Source: Amphirosellinia nigrospora
Lineage: Eukaryota; Ascomycota; Sordariomycetes; Xylariales; Xylariaceae
DNA: 64,000 bases
NCBI GenBank assembly: GCA_004123355.1
Contig: SCHM01000001.1
Location: 6,954,193 to 7,018,192 of the forward strand
Reading direction: 5' to 3'
Shown in pieces: positions 1-10,685 of the stretch. The position numbers were made by a program, and so were the translations under genes. Position 1 is the first letter of the stretch. Each line of letters opens with the position of its first letter. The notes beneath the pieces were generated by a model. That model searched no databases and had not been told where the DNA came from. It worked only from the letters and a program-made list of their open reading frames with translations.

Positions 1-746
1 GAGCGACGAGGAAAAGAGACTGCAAAGGATTTGAGGATATTAAGGATTTATTAAGTTAAATGTAACCTCCTACCGGGCTGTAATACCCCTGTACATGGCA
101 TACCCATCGGCTTAGCGCTGGCGTTTGAAGTTGGTTCTTCAGCACTACACATACAAAACTCGCTTTTAGGAACATAATTATGCTCGAGCAATTCTAGTTA
201 CGTGGATGAGCTGAATTCCGGCCAATTCTCCACGATATTCGAATTGCGTTCCTGCGTGATAAGACGAGTAACTACAACTTTACACGGTGTGATGTGCTTG
301 CAACCCCGGCAACAATATATAAAAAGTGCTTTCAACCTCTCTAGTTTACTACTCATGAGATAAAGCAATTACATCCTTAGTGTAATGCGTTATGCAGGAG
401 GTTATAGGAACGTTTAGGGGCTCTTCTTTGACCCGGCGGGCCGCGGGGTCCGTATCGCGGTAGCCCGACGACGCCGGTTCCGATGTAAGCTGGCATGAAA
501 GCGTGAGCAACTTGCTCTATTATTCATAAATTTATAGTATTGCTTTGTTTACATTTTGAAATTCAATATCGAACTGACCTTTGGGGCTTCGAATAGAACT
601 TGCGTGCCTTCAATCCAGTCCCTCTCTACGACGTTTCAAAATATTATTGTTCTTGCAGCTTTTTACTCGAGATCTAATATCGAAAACAAATCTATTTATT
701 CACGCCTCCGTCGGATTTCGAAAGTCTTCTCTACCACAAATTCCCG
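1..746. other. Intergenic, upstream of the ceramide synthase gene
   Basis: No gene is supported. A TATA-like stretch (AATATATAAAAAG) lies near 311-323. A short GC-rich patch at about 425-485 stands out from AT-rich surroundings. Both could belong to the promoter or leader of the downstream plus-strand gene, but that is inference. Confidence 0.5.
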
Positions 747-2031
747 ATGGAAACTCACGATATTGTCGATCCTCCAGTCGACCTACTACACCCGAGTATA
801 AACAACAGAAACGTGCACCAACGCAGCCCTGCGCAACCACGGAGTAAAGGTATCAGAGGCCAAAATGCAGTCAACGCCACACGACCAAAACAACCAGCAA
901 AACGGCGAAAGTCCTCAAGGAAGAACGCGCCGACGGACTGGGAAAGCTGGAGATGGAAAATCCCCCTCACGCTCGTCATCATCGTGCTATCGCTATACGC
1001 GTTGAACCCAACAGAATCCAACGCCGTACACTCCCTCATTTTCCTCTCCTACAAAGTCGGAGACGCCTCCTCGCCGGAATACGGCAAGGGGTTGTGGGAC
1101 GTCGTCCTCGTGGCCTTCTACACCGTCGTCCTCTTCTTCGCGCGCGAGTTCATCATGCACGAGATCCTCCGCCCCTTGGCGATCTCTTGCGGCATCACCT
1201 CGCGGAGTAAACAGGCGCGCTTCAACGAGCAGTTGTACGTCGCCATCTACACCGGGATCGCCGGCCCCCTTGGTCTCTATGTGATGTACCACTCGCCGAC
1301 GTGGTATTTCTCTACCGCCGGCATGTACGCCGATTACCCACACAAGCGCACTCCGCCGTCACCAAGTTTTATTACCTCGTGCAAGCCGCGTTCTGGGCAC
1401 AGCAGGCGCTCGTCATGATCCTCGGACTCGAGAAGAGGCGGCGCGACTTCAAGGAGCTTGTCGTGCACCATATCGTCACTGTCTCTTTGATCGCGCTCAG
1501 CTATCGGTTTCATTTTACGATGATGGGCGTCTTGGTCTACGTCACGCACGATATTAGTGATTTCTTTTTAGCCGTAAGTTTGGGCCCCAAGTTCCCTACT
1601 CTCTATCCCACGCCGCAACAGAGACATTGTGTAAGCTAACCTAATCTGCCTGTGGCCAGACCTCCAAATCCCTCGTCTACATCGACCACCCATTACAAGG
1701 CCCGTACTACGCGCTCTGCATCGTTATCTGGGCGTACCTGCGCCACTACATCAACCTGAAGATCTTGTTCTCCATCCTGACGGAGTTCCGCACCATCGGC
1801 CCGTACGTCCTGGATTGGGAAGCTGAGCAGTACAAGTGCGGGATCTCGGGCGTGATAACGTTTACCTTGTTGGCCGCATTGCAAGCGCTGAACTTGTTCT
1901 GGCTGTATTGTCTCTTGAGGAATGGGTACCGCTTTGTTGTCTTGGGTATCGCCAAGGATGATCGTGAGGAAGACGAAGATAAAGAGAACGACCAACGAGA
2001 GGCCGAGGCTAAGAAAGAGTTAGGTATATAG
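747..2031 (+). CDS. lag1: Ceramide synthase (LAG1/LAC1 family, TLC domain), one frame break
   Basis: Acyl-CoA-dependent ceramide synthase of the endoplasmic reticulum, which joins a fatty acyl-CoA to a sphingoid base. Exons are 747-1573 and 1660-2031, with a GTAAGT...CAG intron between. The protein is about 399 aa. A basic N-terminus with low-complexity sequence leads into several membrane segments, the first near residues 70-90. The Lag motif is clear: a His-His pair (HHIVTVSLIALSYRFHF) followed by THDISDFFLA, matching the catalytic histidines and the DxxD of the family. The tail is acidic and lysine-rich, typical of fungal members. The reading frame changes once, near 1346, between GMYADYPHK and the conserved FYYLVQAAFWAQQA. 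One missing base explains it and makes the exons sum to 400 codons. The start at 747 is the first Met in a long open frame. Function is firm from the Lag motif; LAG1 versus LAC1 cannot be told. Confidence 0.9.
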
Positions 2032-2556
2032 TATATAAATCATGGGGTATCGAGGTTAATGTTGAACCCTATTAGTAACGAAGGAAAAGGGGGTCAAAGG
2101 GTCAGACTTCGAATATCGAAATAGTAATCATAATTAGATATGGTATATCGTGCCACCCTCTCTTCAGTATTAGTATATCTACTTACACCCTTTACCTTTA
2201 GTCTTGATAATAATGTAAGGGGCATTCGTTACGATGATTGATTGACCAGAATCTGCTACAATACCACAAGCCTGATTTGGCCCGGCCTCTTCTTTTCACC
2301 CGCCCAGGGAGGCTGGCTTTGAAGGAGGGAGAAAGGAGTTAGTAACACATGATATACACGTCGACTCTAGAACCTCTCTTAAAGGGCATATTTATGTGCG
2401 AGTATACTTTACTCAGGAGGGTATATGAATTCTATTGACAAGATAAGCTCGGAGTGCCTAGTACCTAAGCTAAAGGAAAAGTATCGAGGTGGCGGATATC
2501 CCGAATTTTTGTTTTCTGTCTAAGTTATTGTACTCGCTTTCATCGGTAGTAATGAT
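2032..2556. other. Intergenic between convergent 3' ends
   Basis: AT-rich, about 525 bases between the stops of the ceramide synthase and the MFS gene. Presumably the two 3' untranslated regions. Nothing else seen. Confidence 0.5.
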
Positions 2557-4322
2557 CTACCTATGTTTCAGTTGCACGATGAGGACTTCTGCTACGTGCC
2601 CTTTGGTGATCCATGCCTGACGGGGCTTGAGGCCAACTGTTGGGACAATATTGCAGCTCATCTCGGAATCGGCGATACTGGAGACGTCTGAATCAAATAT
2701 GCTCTCCAACTCCATCTCTTCGTCAAGCGCTCTGTCTCTGACTGCTTCTCTCGGCACCTGCTCCATCGGTGTTGCTTCGCGTTGATGAAGTTTGATGTTG
2801 ATAAATAGTCCATATAGGCCGAAGTCGTAAGCCAACCGACAAACACCAGCCGCGACAAATGCGACCCAGAAATACTCGTTGGAGGCTAAAAGCCCAGTAA
2901 CGACCGGTCCGCTCATTGCTGCCAATGTTCGGACTGTGCTAGTGATCCCCATGACTGCCGTTCGCTCTTCGGGCTTTACCACGGCAGCGATAAGGGCGGT
3001 GCGAGGCGCTTGATCCATACTGTTCAGAGCGGCTCTGATCAGGAGAAGAACAGCAGCCATCCAGAAATAAGGCGGGAATGGGAACACAAGAACTGCCGCT
3101 GAGGATGGAATGTGAGTAAAGACCATCGTATTAACCAAGCCAATCTTCTTCGCCAGGGCCCGGCAAGTGTTGCCCCTATTGCACCAAGAAAATAACTAGC
3201 GGAAGTTACATCACCGAGGGTGGATTTTGAGGGGTGGAAGGTGATGTCCAAGTAGTAGTTGGTTAGCGAGTAAGGCACCATTCCATCGGCAAGCGAGTCG
3301 ACTGCGAGTAGAAACCACAACTTGTACATAGTAGATCTTGTCGGGGCGGAGATCTGTAACAGTTGTGTAGAAACCCAATTCCAGACTGTCATAAACCGAT
3401 TGGACTTCTCACTCGAAACGCTAATCCGTTCGGGAGCGTGCAGATTCGGTTGAGATTCTCTAACCTCCTCCTCTTGCTGTGGGATCTGACTGTAACTGTT
3501 GTTCGACCCCTGTAACTCACACGCCTCGGACAATAGAAGGACGAGGATGATGTTCACAAGACCCATTGCGGCGTATATCCAGAACAGAGCATGGTACGAG
3601 TCCAATGCCGACCATCCGTCCTTGCTCTGGAGCCAGTGGAGGATTCTTCCGGAGACTTCGCTTCCAATTGACGAACCAATCAACGAGGTGCTAACATACC
3701 AGGCGAGCACATCGGATCTCGTCGCCGGGTTTGTCAGTTGCGATAGTATTGACCTAGCATTTTATGAGAACTTGACTCATTTTCGTTAACTGCTTGGTGG
3801 TGGTACGTACTCTTCTATGCTTCGGAACGGTCCGAAGTCCCCACCAGTGACACTAATCACTCCAACGACGGCTCCAAGCAGCAGTATCCAAAAATTCTCA
3901 AAAACGGCAAATATTACACCGCTCGTTATCATGAGGATCGACCCCCGATTAAAATTCGTCTCCTCCCTATGCGGTCCGCTACAAGCGAAAGCAGTGTTCC
4001 TAGCAAGACATCTCCGACAAGCGTGAGGGTCATGAAGAGACCAATCTGATTGTCAGTGACACCGAGAGCAGAAAAGAAAATAGCTACAACGACATATCAG
4101 TGTTCTTGCAGAGTAGCTGATAGTGGCAGATGACATTAGCTTACCGAGAATTAGAGCATTAGTGCCATAGGCGAACATGCGACATGTTCTCGCTATTATA
4201 ATCAGGTATGCATTTAGTCCGGTCGCATGGAGTGAAGCAAGCCCGAATTCACGGTAGAACCAACGGATGGGATTGATGGCCGCAGACATGATGGAACGGC
4301 CCTTGGCAGCGAACGGGGTCAT
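2557..4322 (-). CDS. Major facilitator superfamily permease, two frame breaks
   Basis: A membrane transporter of unknown substrate. Exons are about 4322-4145, 4083-3811 and 3753-2557, with GTAAGC...TAG and GTACGT...TAG introns; with two missing bases the coding length is 550 codons. The first exon gives MTPFAAKGRSIMSAAINP and a hydrophobic segment. The second carries the MFS loop motif DRIGRRR after the second or third helix, then TGGDFGPFRSIEE. The third has the long cytoplasmic central loop (Gln/Glu-rich, about residues 270-330) and the C-terminal six-helix half, with PEERTAVMGITSTVR. The frame breaks at a G run (plus 3942-3946) and a C run (plus 3156-3158). Both are single missing bases within conserved sequence. 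Fungal proteins of this exact type are usually annotated only as MFS permeases, so substrate and direction are unknown. The start at 4322 is the first ATG in frame. Confidence 0.82.
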
Positions 4323-5239
4323 CAAGGTTGTGGGAAAAGGTTGAAGAGCGGTTGCATCACCGCGCGGAGGCTAAGGAGAACAATTATGGATCGGGCGAGA
4401 TGCATTTTTCCCGACAAAGACACCGGCCTGTTTGCCGGTGTCGGTATCAATTGTCGCCATTCGCACCCCAAAGTACGAGATACCGGGCCCGGCTTAACCG
4501 AGGCGAAGATCTCCCGTCAATTGGGATAAACTAAATGGGTATAAGCTTGACCTTTTACGTGGGTGGGGGAAATGGCCGCCGGTATCCGGAGATAGAATCG
4601 GAGTCGCATTCGGAGGAATAGCCTGTATAGTCTACTGCTCCAGTATAATTCCGACGGGCTTAATAGACATGAACAGGGTTGACTTTAAAATTAATAGATT
4701 TCTCACACAATATATCCTCTAGTTTTTAATTAAGTACTTTGCTAACTAGAAGCATTGCTCACGGGGTAACTAATTTATGACTTGCTACGTCGGACTTGGG
4801 TTGTCTATTAAGTTAGCTGATAATGCAGCTCCTTCCAATTAGCTAGTTTTCGAACCGCAAAGTATTGTATTATTAATTTTAAGTAATGACTTGGATAGTT
4901 ACGAGCACAAGAGTAAGATAGGAGGCGCTCCATTTCACTGTTTGTTTGTAGTTCGCGATAGAAAGCAGGGTTTTGATATCTTTCACGATCTTTTCTAGAT
5001 ACTGAAAAAAAGCATCTGAAGACTCGTAGAGGTTATCTATGCGACTATTACCTAATACTATTTGTTATCGTTTGCAGCTACTGGTGGGAGTGGTTTAATC
5101 GTGTTCACTATTATATTCTACGACTTATTTGAATTTACCTACCACTAATTTTTGCACGTAGTTTTTTCATCCCTTATCCAGTGTGACCTTTCAATATGGA
5201 GCCTGTCAGGGGACCCTGCGATATACGGGGTAGGTTCTC

Positions 5240-5530
5240 TATACTTGTTGTTCCGTGAGGGTCTCTAAAATTATCTTCGTAGACGCAACTTGGCTATATA
5301 CAGATGATCTCTTTTTGTCTGGCCTTGCTGCTTCACGTTGTGGTTGTTCGTGGTTTGGTGGTGTCACGATCCTCGCAAGGGTAGGGTGTAAACATCTGTT
5401 GTTGCACAGAGGACCAGTGAAGTCATCTCCGTGGGCTCTACGTGACTATATGGCTATATACGAGGAGTCTCTTTGTCTAACCGGTCTCTGATCCCTGTTC
5501 CTGGCAGGTGGCTTCATGACTGAGCTAACG
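5240..5530. repeat. Dispersed repeat, two imperfect tandem copies
   Basis: Two adjacent segments resemble each other: both carry a GT-rich start, a TCTCCGT or TCTTCGT-like core, then a GTGACTATAT or TTGGCTATATA-like core and a TCTCTTTGTCT-like block. The second segment also matches 27590-27720, sharing ACATCTGTTGTTG, GTGACTATAT, GGTCTCTG and GTTCCTGGC in the same order. No coding capacity and no clear terminal repeats were seen, so the element class is unknown. Confidence 0.5.
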
Positions 5531-5997
5531 ATACCATGACTATTTAGATTCCTCGCATAGATACATATATTTGTCATTTGTAAATTGAGGCATAACGAGA
5601 CTTCATATGAATACAGAACTAGTTTTAGAAAGCACTATTGTCGAGCTACAGTCAAAAAGGAGGTTCAAAACGTTTATTTTTACTTCTCCCATCCTATGAA
5701 AACCCGTGAAAATCCTATGAGCTGATATATAGTGAATAACTTATTACATTTGACGAGTTGATCGCTGGATGCATCCACTTCGTATCAAATATATTCCCGT
5801 ATTTGGGTCTACGTGTAGGCGTTGAAGAGGGCCACGGACCACCAGATTCAAGTGAATAAACATGCCACAACCTCCATTGCGTTAGTTTGTGCAATACCGT
5901 GTTTAGCGACTTGTTAGCGAGTTGTTGCCAATTACTGCTGTGGGCATACTCCCTACTTACTCATGCTACAGCGACCGTACATTCTATAACCACCACG

Positions 5998-6037
5998 TCG
6001 GCGCCTATATAAAGCCACGTCAGCGCCCATATAAATC
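5998..6037 (+). promoter_or_regulatory. Duplicated TATA-box region upstream of the zinc-finger gene
   Basis: Two nearly identical segments of about 25 bases follow each other. Each has a CGTC(A/G)GCGCC start and a TATATAAA or CATATAAA core. They lie about 165-195 bases upstream of the ATG at 6198, a plausible TATA-to-start distance. Assignment as core promoter is inference from sequence and position. Confidence 0.5.
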
Positions 6038-6197
6038 TACCCAGTCTTGCAGTTACGCACATCTTTTCCCCAACTCCCCAACCCTTGCACCTCGCAAGTT
6101 CCAGGTACTCAGATTCCCTGGACCTTCCTCAGTCTTCCATATTGTTTGACGCTCTATCCCCTCCCTTTGTCACGCTATTCTCATACGGTGTCTCGCA

Positions 6198-6906
6198 ATG
6201 TCGTCCTCCAACCAAGCGCCACTCCCTGAAGAGCGCCTGGTTTCGCCTTCCGGTTTCGTCTGGGCTCCTGTGTTGCGCCGTGGACCTCTCGGCATCAATG
6301 AAAACATCGTGATGCCTCAGCCCCTAAACGAGGCGAAGGAGAACACCGTGGGAAAATATACCACGCCCCCCAAAGACGATGGTATCGACATCAATGAAAA
6401 CATCGTGACGCCTCAGCCCCTAACCGAAGACGATGGCATCGACATCAATGAAAACATCGTGACGCCTCAGCCCCTAAACGAAGACGATGGCATCGACCAT
6501 TCTCAAGTTCCTGCACTTAGATCGGCCGATGGGGTCATTCGTACGTATTATCCCCAGTGACACTTTCTCCCAATTTACCTTGATGTTCATAGTTTGACAT
6601 CTGTATCTGACACTTGAATCATACGTAGTCACTAATGGAATGTACCGCTGCAACATCTGCGGAACCGAGTTGAAGAACACGCGGGGACTAATCCGTAGCC
6701 ATATGGCTAAATCTCACCCTAAAGACCTAAACAAGCCCTCGGCGTATATGAAATGGATAGAACGCATTCCAACCCCGTGTGGCGAATGTGACAAGATTTG
6801 CATCAACAAAGAAGCGCTGCGGGGTCATATGAAAGCGCATCATGGCCGTAATATGACTCAAGCTCAGATCTGGGATTGGGTTAAGATGCTAGAGGAGAGC
6901 TCCTGA
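6198..6906 (+). CDS. Small C2H2-type zinc-finger protein with internal tandem repeat
   Basis: Not a family I recognise. Exons are 6198-6540 and 6629-6906, with a GTACGT...TAG intron; 206 aa, frame intact. The N-terminal half is acidic and repetitive. An 18-residue unit (DDGIDINENIVTPQPL plus two residues) occurs twice in full, with partial copies before and after, from a 54-base tandem DNA repeat. The C-terminal half has two finger-like modules: CNIC...H-x4-H (CRCNIC-type spacing C-x2-C-x13-H-x4-H) and CGEC...GHMKAHH (C-x2-C-x12-H-x3-H). The fingers could bind DNA or RNA, or mediate protein contacts. The gene sits alone between an AT-rich gap and convergent P5C reductase, and has a TATA-like duplication upstream. 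Coding status rests on the clean intron, the intact frame and the finger spacing. Confidence 0.72.
6291..6497 (+). repeat. 54-bp coding minisatellite
   Basis: Full units lie at 6375-6428 and 6429-6482. A truncated unit follows at 6483-6497, and a diverged partial unit lies at 6291-6332. The full units differ at only a few bases (for example AACCGAA versus AAACGAA at the end). The length is a multiple of three, so unit gain or loss keeps the frame. Confidence 0.85.
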
Positions 6907-7233
6907 AGACAAAGGAGCTGAAGAAACCGTAGGCTACCTGTATCCTCGGTAGTTTTCGAGTTTTAGCAGCCTAGTCTCTTATCATAATGGCCGGAAGGAG
7001 CACGAAAAGGGCCTGTTTGCATAGAGGCAAAGAAGAAGATGGAGGAATAGGGCACTGGGAAGCTGTCTAAAAGAATGAAAAAGGGTTAGGTTTAAGGAAA
7101 GCAGCTAAAGGCCGCATAATGAGAGAACTCCATTCTTTGTTGACAAATCCATTTTCTGGCGTTTTGCCAAATTGCAATGTACACTCTATTAGACTCTCCA
7201 ACAGAGTATGGATTCGGGCTGATGGCTCATGAT
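6907..7233. other. Intergenic between convergent 3' ends
   Basis: About 330 bases between two stops. Nothing beyond presumed 3' untranslated sequence is seen. Confidence 0.5.
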
Positions 7234-8287
7234 TTATTTACCCAAAGTCTTCCCCAGCTCTTCTCCTCGACTGGTTGCTGCCTTGACTGCCTTATCCACA
7301 ATGTCCTTAAATCCAGAAGCCTCGAAGCTTTCCAATGCCGCAGCGGTAGTACCGTTGGGGCTTGTCACATTCCTCCGCAGTTGTGCAGGTTCCTCCGTCG
7401 ACTCGACCAGCATTTTACCGGCACCAAGGCACGTCTGCGTCGCCAGTCGAGTAGCCTGCTCTCGCGAAAGCCCCAACTTTGTCGCGCTCTCGATCAAGTG
7501 CTCGACCATGGCGAAGAAGTAAGCAGGACCCGATCCTGAAAAGTATTGTTAGAGCAGGAAACGACGCAGGAAATTGCTAGAGTCGAGTGGCTTACCGGAT
7601 AGGCCCGTGACCACGTCGATGAGCTCCTCGCGATCTACCCACTCGGTCGCCTTACTGACGCTCGCGAGAAGTGCGGCGGCCAGATCCTTCTCGGACGAAG
7701 ATACACTGTCATCTGCGTATAGGCCTGATGCACCTTCGCCCACCAAAGCTGGCGTATTTGGCATGACACGCACAATATGCGGCACACGGCCGTCTGCAAG
7801 CTTCAACCACCCCCTCATACTGCCCAGCGTGATGCCTGCAGCAATGGAGATGATCAAAGGCGTGGTCGAGCGTTCCGCCCAGGCCCCGGCTAGTTCTTGG
7901 CACACAACCTTGGCTACCTGAGGCTTGACGGCAATGACGAGGAGATCCGCGTCTTGTGAAGCCTCGACATTGGATGCAGTTGTGCGCACGCCGATCTCCT
8001 TCATCTTGTTGCGATTCACCTCCCATGGCTCGGACACGCAGATATTCTGCTTGTCGATGCCTTTCGTGGCGAGTCCACCGATATGGCGGCGGCCACTATA
8101 TATCATGTGGAATTAGACATTTGCTCTTTGGCGTGGGGTAGAACCTTATCAGAATCGGTCGGCGAAGCTCGCGTGACTCCAATGATAATTTCTGTTCTTG
8201 ATGAATGAATATAGGGCATGTCGAAGACAACTCACTATTGCCACCGCCGATAAAAGCTAACTTGCTCTTTTGCAGCTGGGAAGTCAT
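7234..8287 (-). CDS. pro3: Pyrroline-5-carboxylate reductase, one frame break
   Basis: Catalyses the last step of proline synthesis, reducing pyrroline-5-carboxylate with NAD(P)H in the cytosol. Three exons: about 8287-8236, 8095-7596 and 7535-7234; with one missing base the total is 285 codons. The N-terminal Rossmann start is LAFIGGGN, followed by ICVSEPWEVNR and the cofactor-domain sequence VKPQVAKVVCQE. The C-terminal dimerisation and active-site region has VRVMPNTPALVGEGASGLY, then TGLSGSGPAYFFAMVEHL and NVTSPNGTTAAAL, all family hallmarks. The frame breaks near 8081-8084, just after the second-exon start inside the glycine-rich nucleotide-binding loop. One missing base there explains it. 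An alternative splice that avoids the break would need a poor donor. Identity is secure; the symbol follows the yeast gene. Confidence 0.92.
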
Positions 8288-8732
8288 TTTTACCAAGTTG
8301 ATGTGAAGCTGTGTTTGAAGTATTGAGATGATAAAATAGCGCGGGGTCAAATATGTAATTCTATAACCTAGATACCGCATCTACGCGTACTTTAAGGGGT
8401 GCTCTAAAATAAATCAAACTAGCCTTGTTCAGCTACTTCCCCACCAATACGTTCTAGCGGCGTAGTGGAAAAGTTAAAAATGCCAAGATGCATAGATATT
8501 ATCAATCTTTTCTACCTTCAATGCAGGTGATCTCAAAAACTGATCTGGCAGCCAGGTATGTACTTGCCGCATATTAACTCTATACTAATAGGTACCTAAG
8601 TTGAGTCACCGGTTTATGGAGAACAACGCTAAACAGCCCGAGTGGTGTGCTTCTCATGCGCTGTGCAAGTACGTGGACTGCACAATAAGAACATCGTCTG
8701 CAAAACGTTTTATTTTTAGTCTAAAGTCCCTT

Positions 8733-9050
8733 TTAGGTAATTTTTAGGTACTTGGATGGGTAGTACAACAGCAAAAACGCTGCTACAATTCGCATAGCAT
8801 CGGCGTAAGCCCAGCGTTCAAACGATAAGACATAGAAGACGTAGATAGACATCAGCGGTGCAATTGAAGCAGATGGAATCATAGCAGGGTACATACAGTA
8901 CTGCCCATTATTTCTTCCCTGCAATACCCCAGCTTTCTGCCAGACCATATAAGCCGGCTCCTTCCAATGCCAGAATTAAAGCCGAATGACGACTCCATGT
9001 ATACGCGTGCCGAGCTGCTTCGTCACCTATGATACTTCCAATTATAGATT
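8733..9050 (-). pseudogene. Possible relic of a membrane-protein gene
   Basis: Reading the minus strand, one frame gives an amphipathic stretch with LILALEGAGLYGLAESWG, followed in another frame by MIPSASIAPLMSIYVFYVL and a hydrophobic end. The frames are interrupted by at least one stop and one frame change. The sequence looks protein-like, but I cannot name a family. It could equally be chance open sequence in an AT-rich gap. Confidence 0.2.
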
Positions 9051-9270
9051 ATACGAATAGAGCTGCAGAGCTTTGCAAGTATAAATCTTTAGTAGAGCCG
9101 GAGTCTTCTCGCAATTGATGCATAATTTCTATCTTAACAATGTTACGAAGGGGTGATATTTAGTAGTGGTTTGAACCAGAGAATATCCGCCGGATCAAAG
9201 ACTACTTACGAGGTGGCAGAACCAGTCTGGTGAACATATGTAATGCGCCTAATTCAGAGAAAAAAATAAT

Positions 9271-9385
9271 GACGAGGCGGGGAATCGAACAGCTTGTTTA
9301 CCTAAGCAATTTACGATTTTCAACCTTCCAAAAGGAATTTGTGCGGCACAACTACAATTACGCTGCCTTAATGACAAGGCCGCTG
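9271..9385 (-). other. Degenerate tRNA-like segment
   Basis: On the minus strand the segment ends with TTCGATTCCCCG, a T-loop and 3' T-stem, then CCTCGTCA like a 3' acceptor strand, followed closely by a run of seven T (Pol III-type terminator). A D-arm-like GCGTAATTGTAGTTGTGC occurs about 90 bases earlier. The 5' T-stem and the acceptor stem do not pair properly, so it is unlikely to be a working tRNA gene. A tRNA-derived SINE head or decayed tRNA are the options. Confidence 0.25.
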
Positions 9386-10685
9386 CGCAAAAAGAGTAAA
9401 AGGAGGGGGAAAAAACAGAATTTAAAATATAAATAGATCTTTCAATTATATATTTAAAAAAAGAAGAAAAAAGCTGCACTCGAAAGTGCAAAGGCCCCAA
9501 GGAACTGCAGCCACCTTTCCCTTACGCCGAACCTGGTACCCGACATGTCCGTTGCACCCTAACATCTGGCCATGCACGTAATTTACAGGCACTAACACCA
9601 TTGAGCCACGGCAGGGTATCATATGACTCAATGGCTGTTCCTTGAGGCGTTGAATACTAGCACCTTGTTCTAATATATAAGGCTGCCATAGTAGCCCCAC
9701 CTTATTGATTGTTGTCCCGGCATCATCATTGACAGTAAAGTTCTTAAGCAACGAGATTCGTACCCCACCCTTACCTAGCGATGGGCTCGTCATAAAGCTA
9801 CTAAGTGGACTGAGCTCACGAGTTCATCGTCTCGTACGCACATCCAAGTGTAGGCAGGCTGAGCGGGGAGGGCTAAAAGACAATACAATTCAGAGCGTGC
9901 CAGTAACCCAATGGAAACATTATTGGCACACTGGAATATATTGATTAACTGTAATAACCCATTGAAGCACCTAGGTAGTTCGAAATAACATTCATGACGC
10001 AGAGTATCTATGCGTCATTTGCTATCTTCTAGCTGACGCAGCCATCGGGCGTATATCGATTGACTAGAGTTTTAACTTCTTTAAAATATCCCCCAAAACC
10101 TTCCTCTTGAGGGCACATTTGAGAATGAAGGTTCTCAGGATTATGGGAGCCGTAGTGCTAGTATTTCAATATTTGAATAACTGACGCACGTTGCCGAAGC
10201 AGAGTATTTCTCGTCATGAAAACAACCAACAACGTTCGCTCGAATGAGCCCCCTCGGGTTTTATTTCGCATATCGACTCTGAATGCAAGACAAATTTCAT
10301 ATCGCCTAGATTGGTTGTAGTGGCAGAATTTCACCTGGGGTTCATATCCTGCACAATCCGATTTGAAAATGGCTTGAAGAGATCTAGGTCAGTACAAGGT
10401 CAAGGTCATGGTCAATACACTATCATAACTCTCACTTCTCATATTTCCAATGTCGATGTTTGCTAGTGCGTAAAGTAGAATGTATTTATCCTATCTTAGA
10501 GTTTACGCTACTAACTCATAAATCTGGCTCAGCCTGTGCTCATACATTACGCTGCACCTCGAAATCTACTTTATAGTAGTCATCCTTCCAGCTAGCTGTA
10601 GTATTTATAGAGCTAACGTCCTCTTACAACTCGTAAAACTAAATATCTGTTCTTCCAAATTTACAGCATAGCGCAACCTCATAAA

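Larger units (their letters stand above)
4323..6197. other. Intergenic, AT-rich, with dispersed-repeat copies near 5240-5530
   Basis: No gene is supported. Two imperfect internal copies of a repeat lie at about 5240-5320 and 5395-5530, with relatives near 27590-27720 and 61480-61550 (listed separately). The stretch 4323-4550 flanks the start of the MFS gene and probably holds its promoter. TATA-like elements at about 6004-6037 belong to the next gene. Confidence 0.5.
8288..10685. other. Long AT-rich intergenic region
   Basis: No gene is supported. On the minus strand at 8733-9050 there are short hydrophobic open stretches, interrupted and possibly a decayed membrane-protein gene. A degenerate tRNA-like segment lies near 9271-9385 (listed separately). 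The open frame at 9446-9793 has no recognisable motif and I treat it as chance. Confidence 0.5.

Noticed and set aside
9446-9793. Minus-strand open frame of 115 codons
   Set aside because: No motif, no splice support and next to a degenerate tRNA-like segment; treated as chance.
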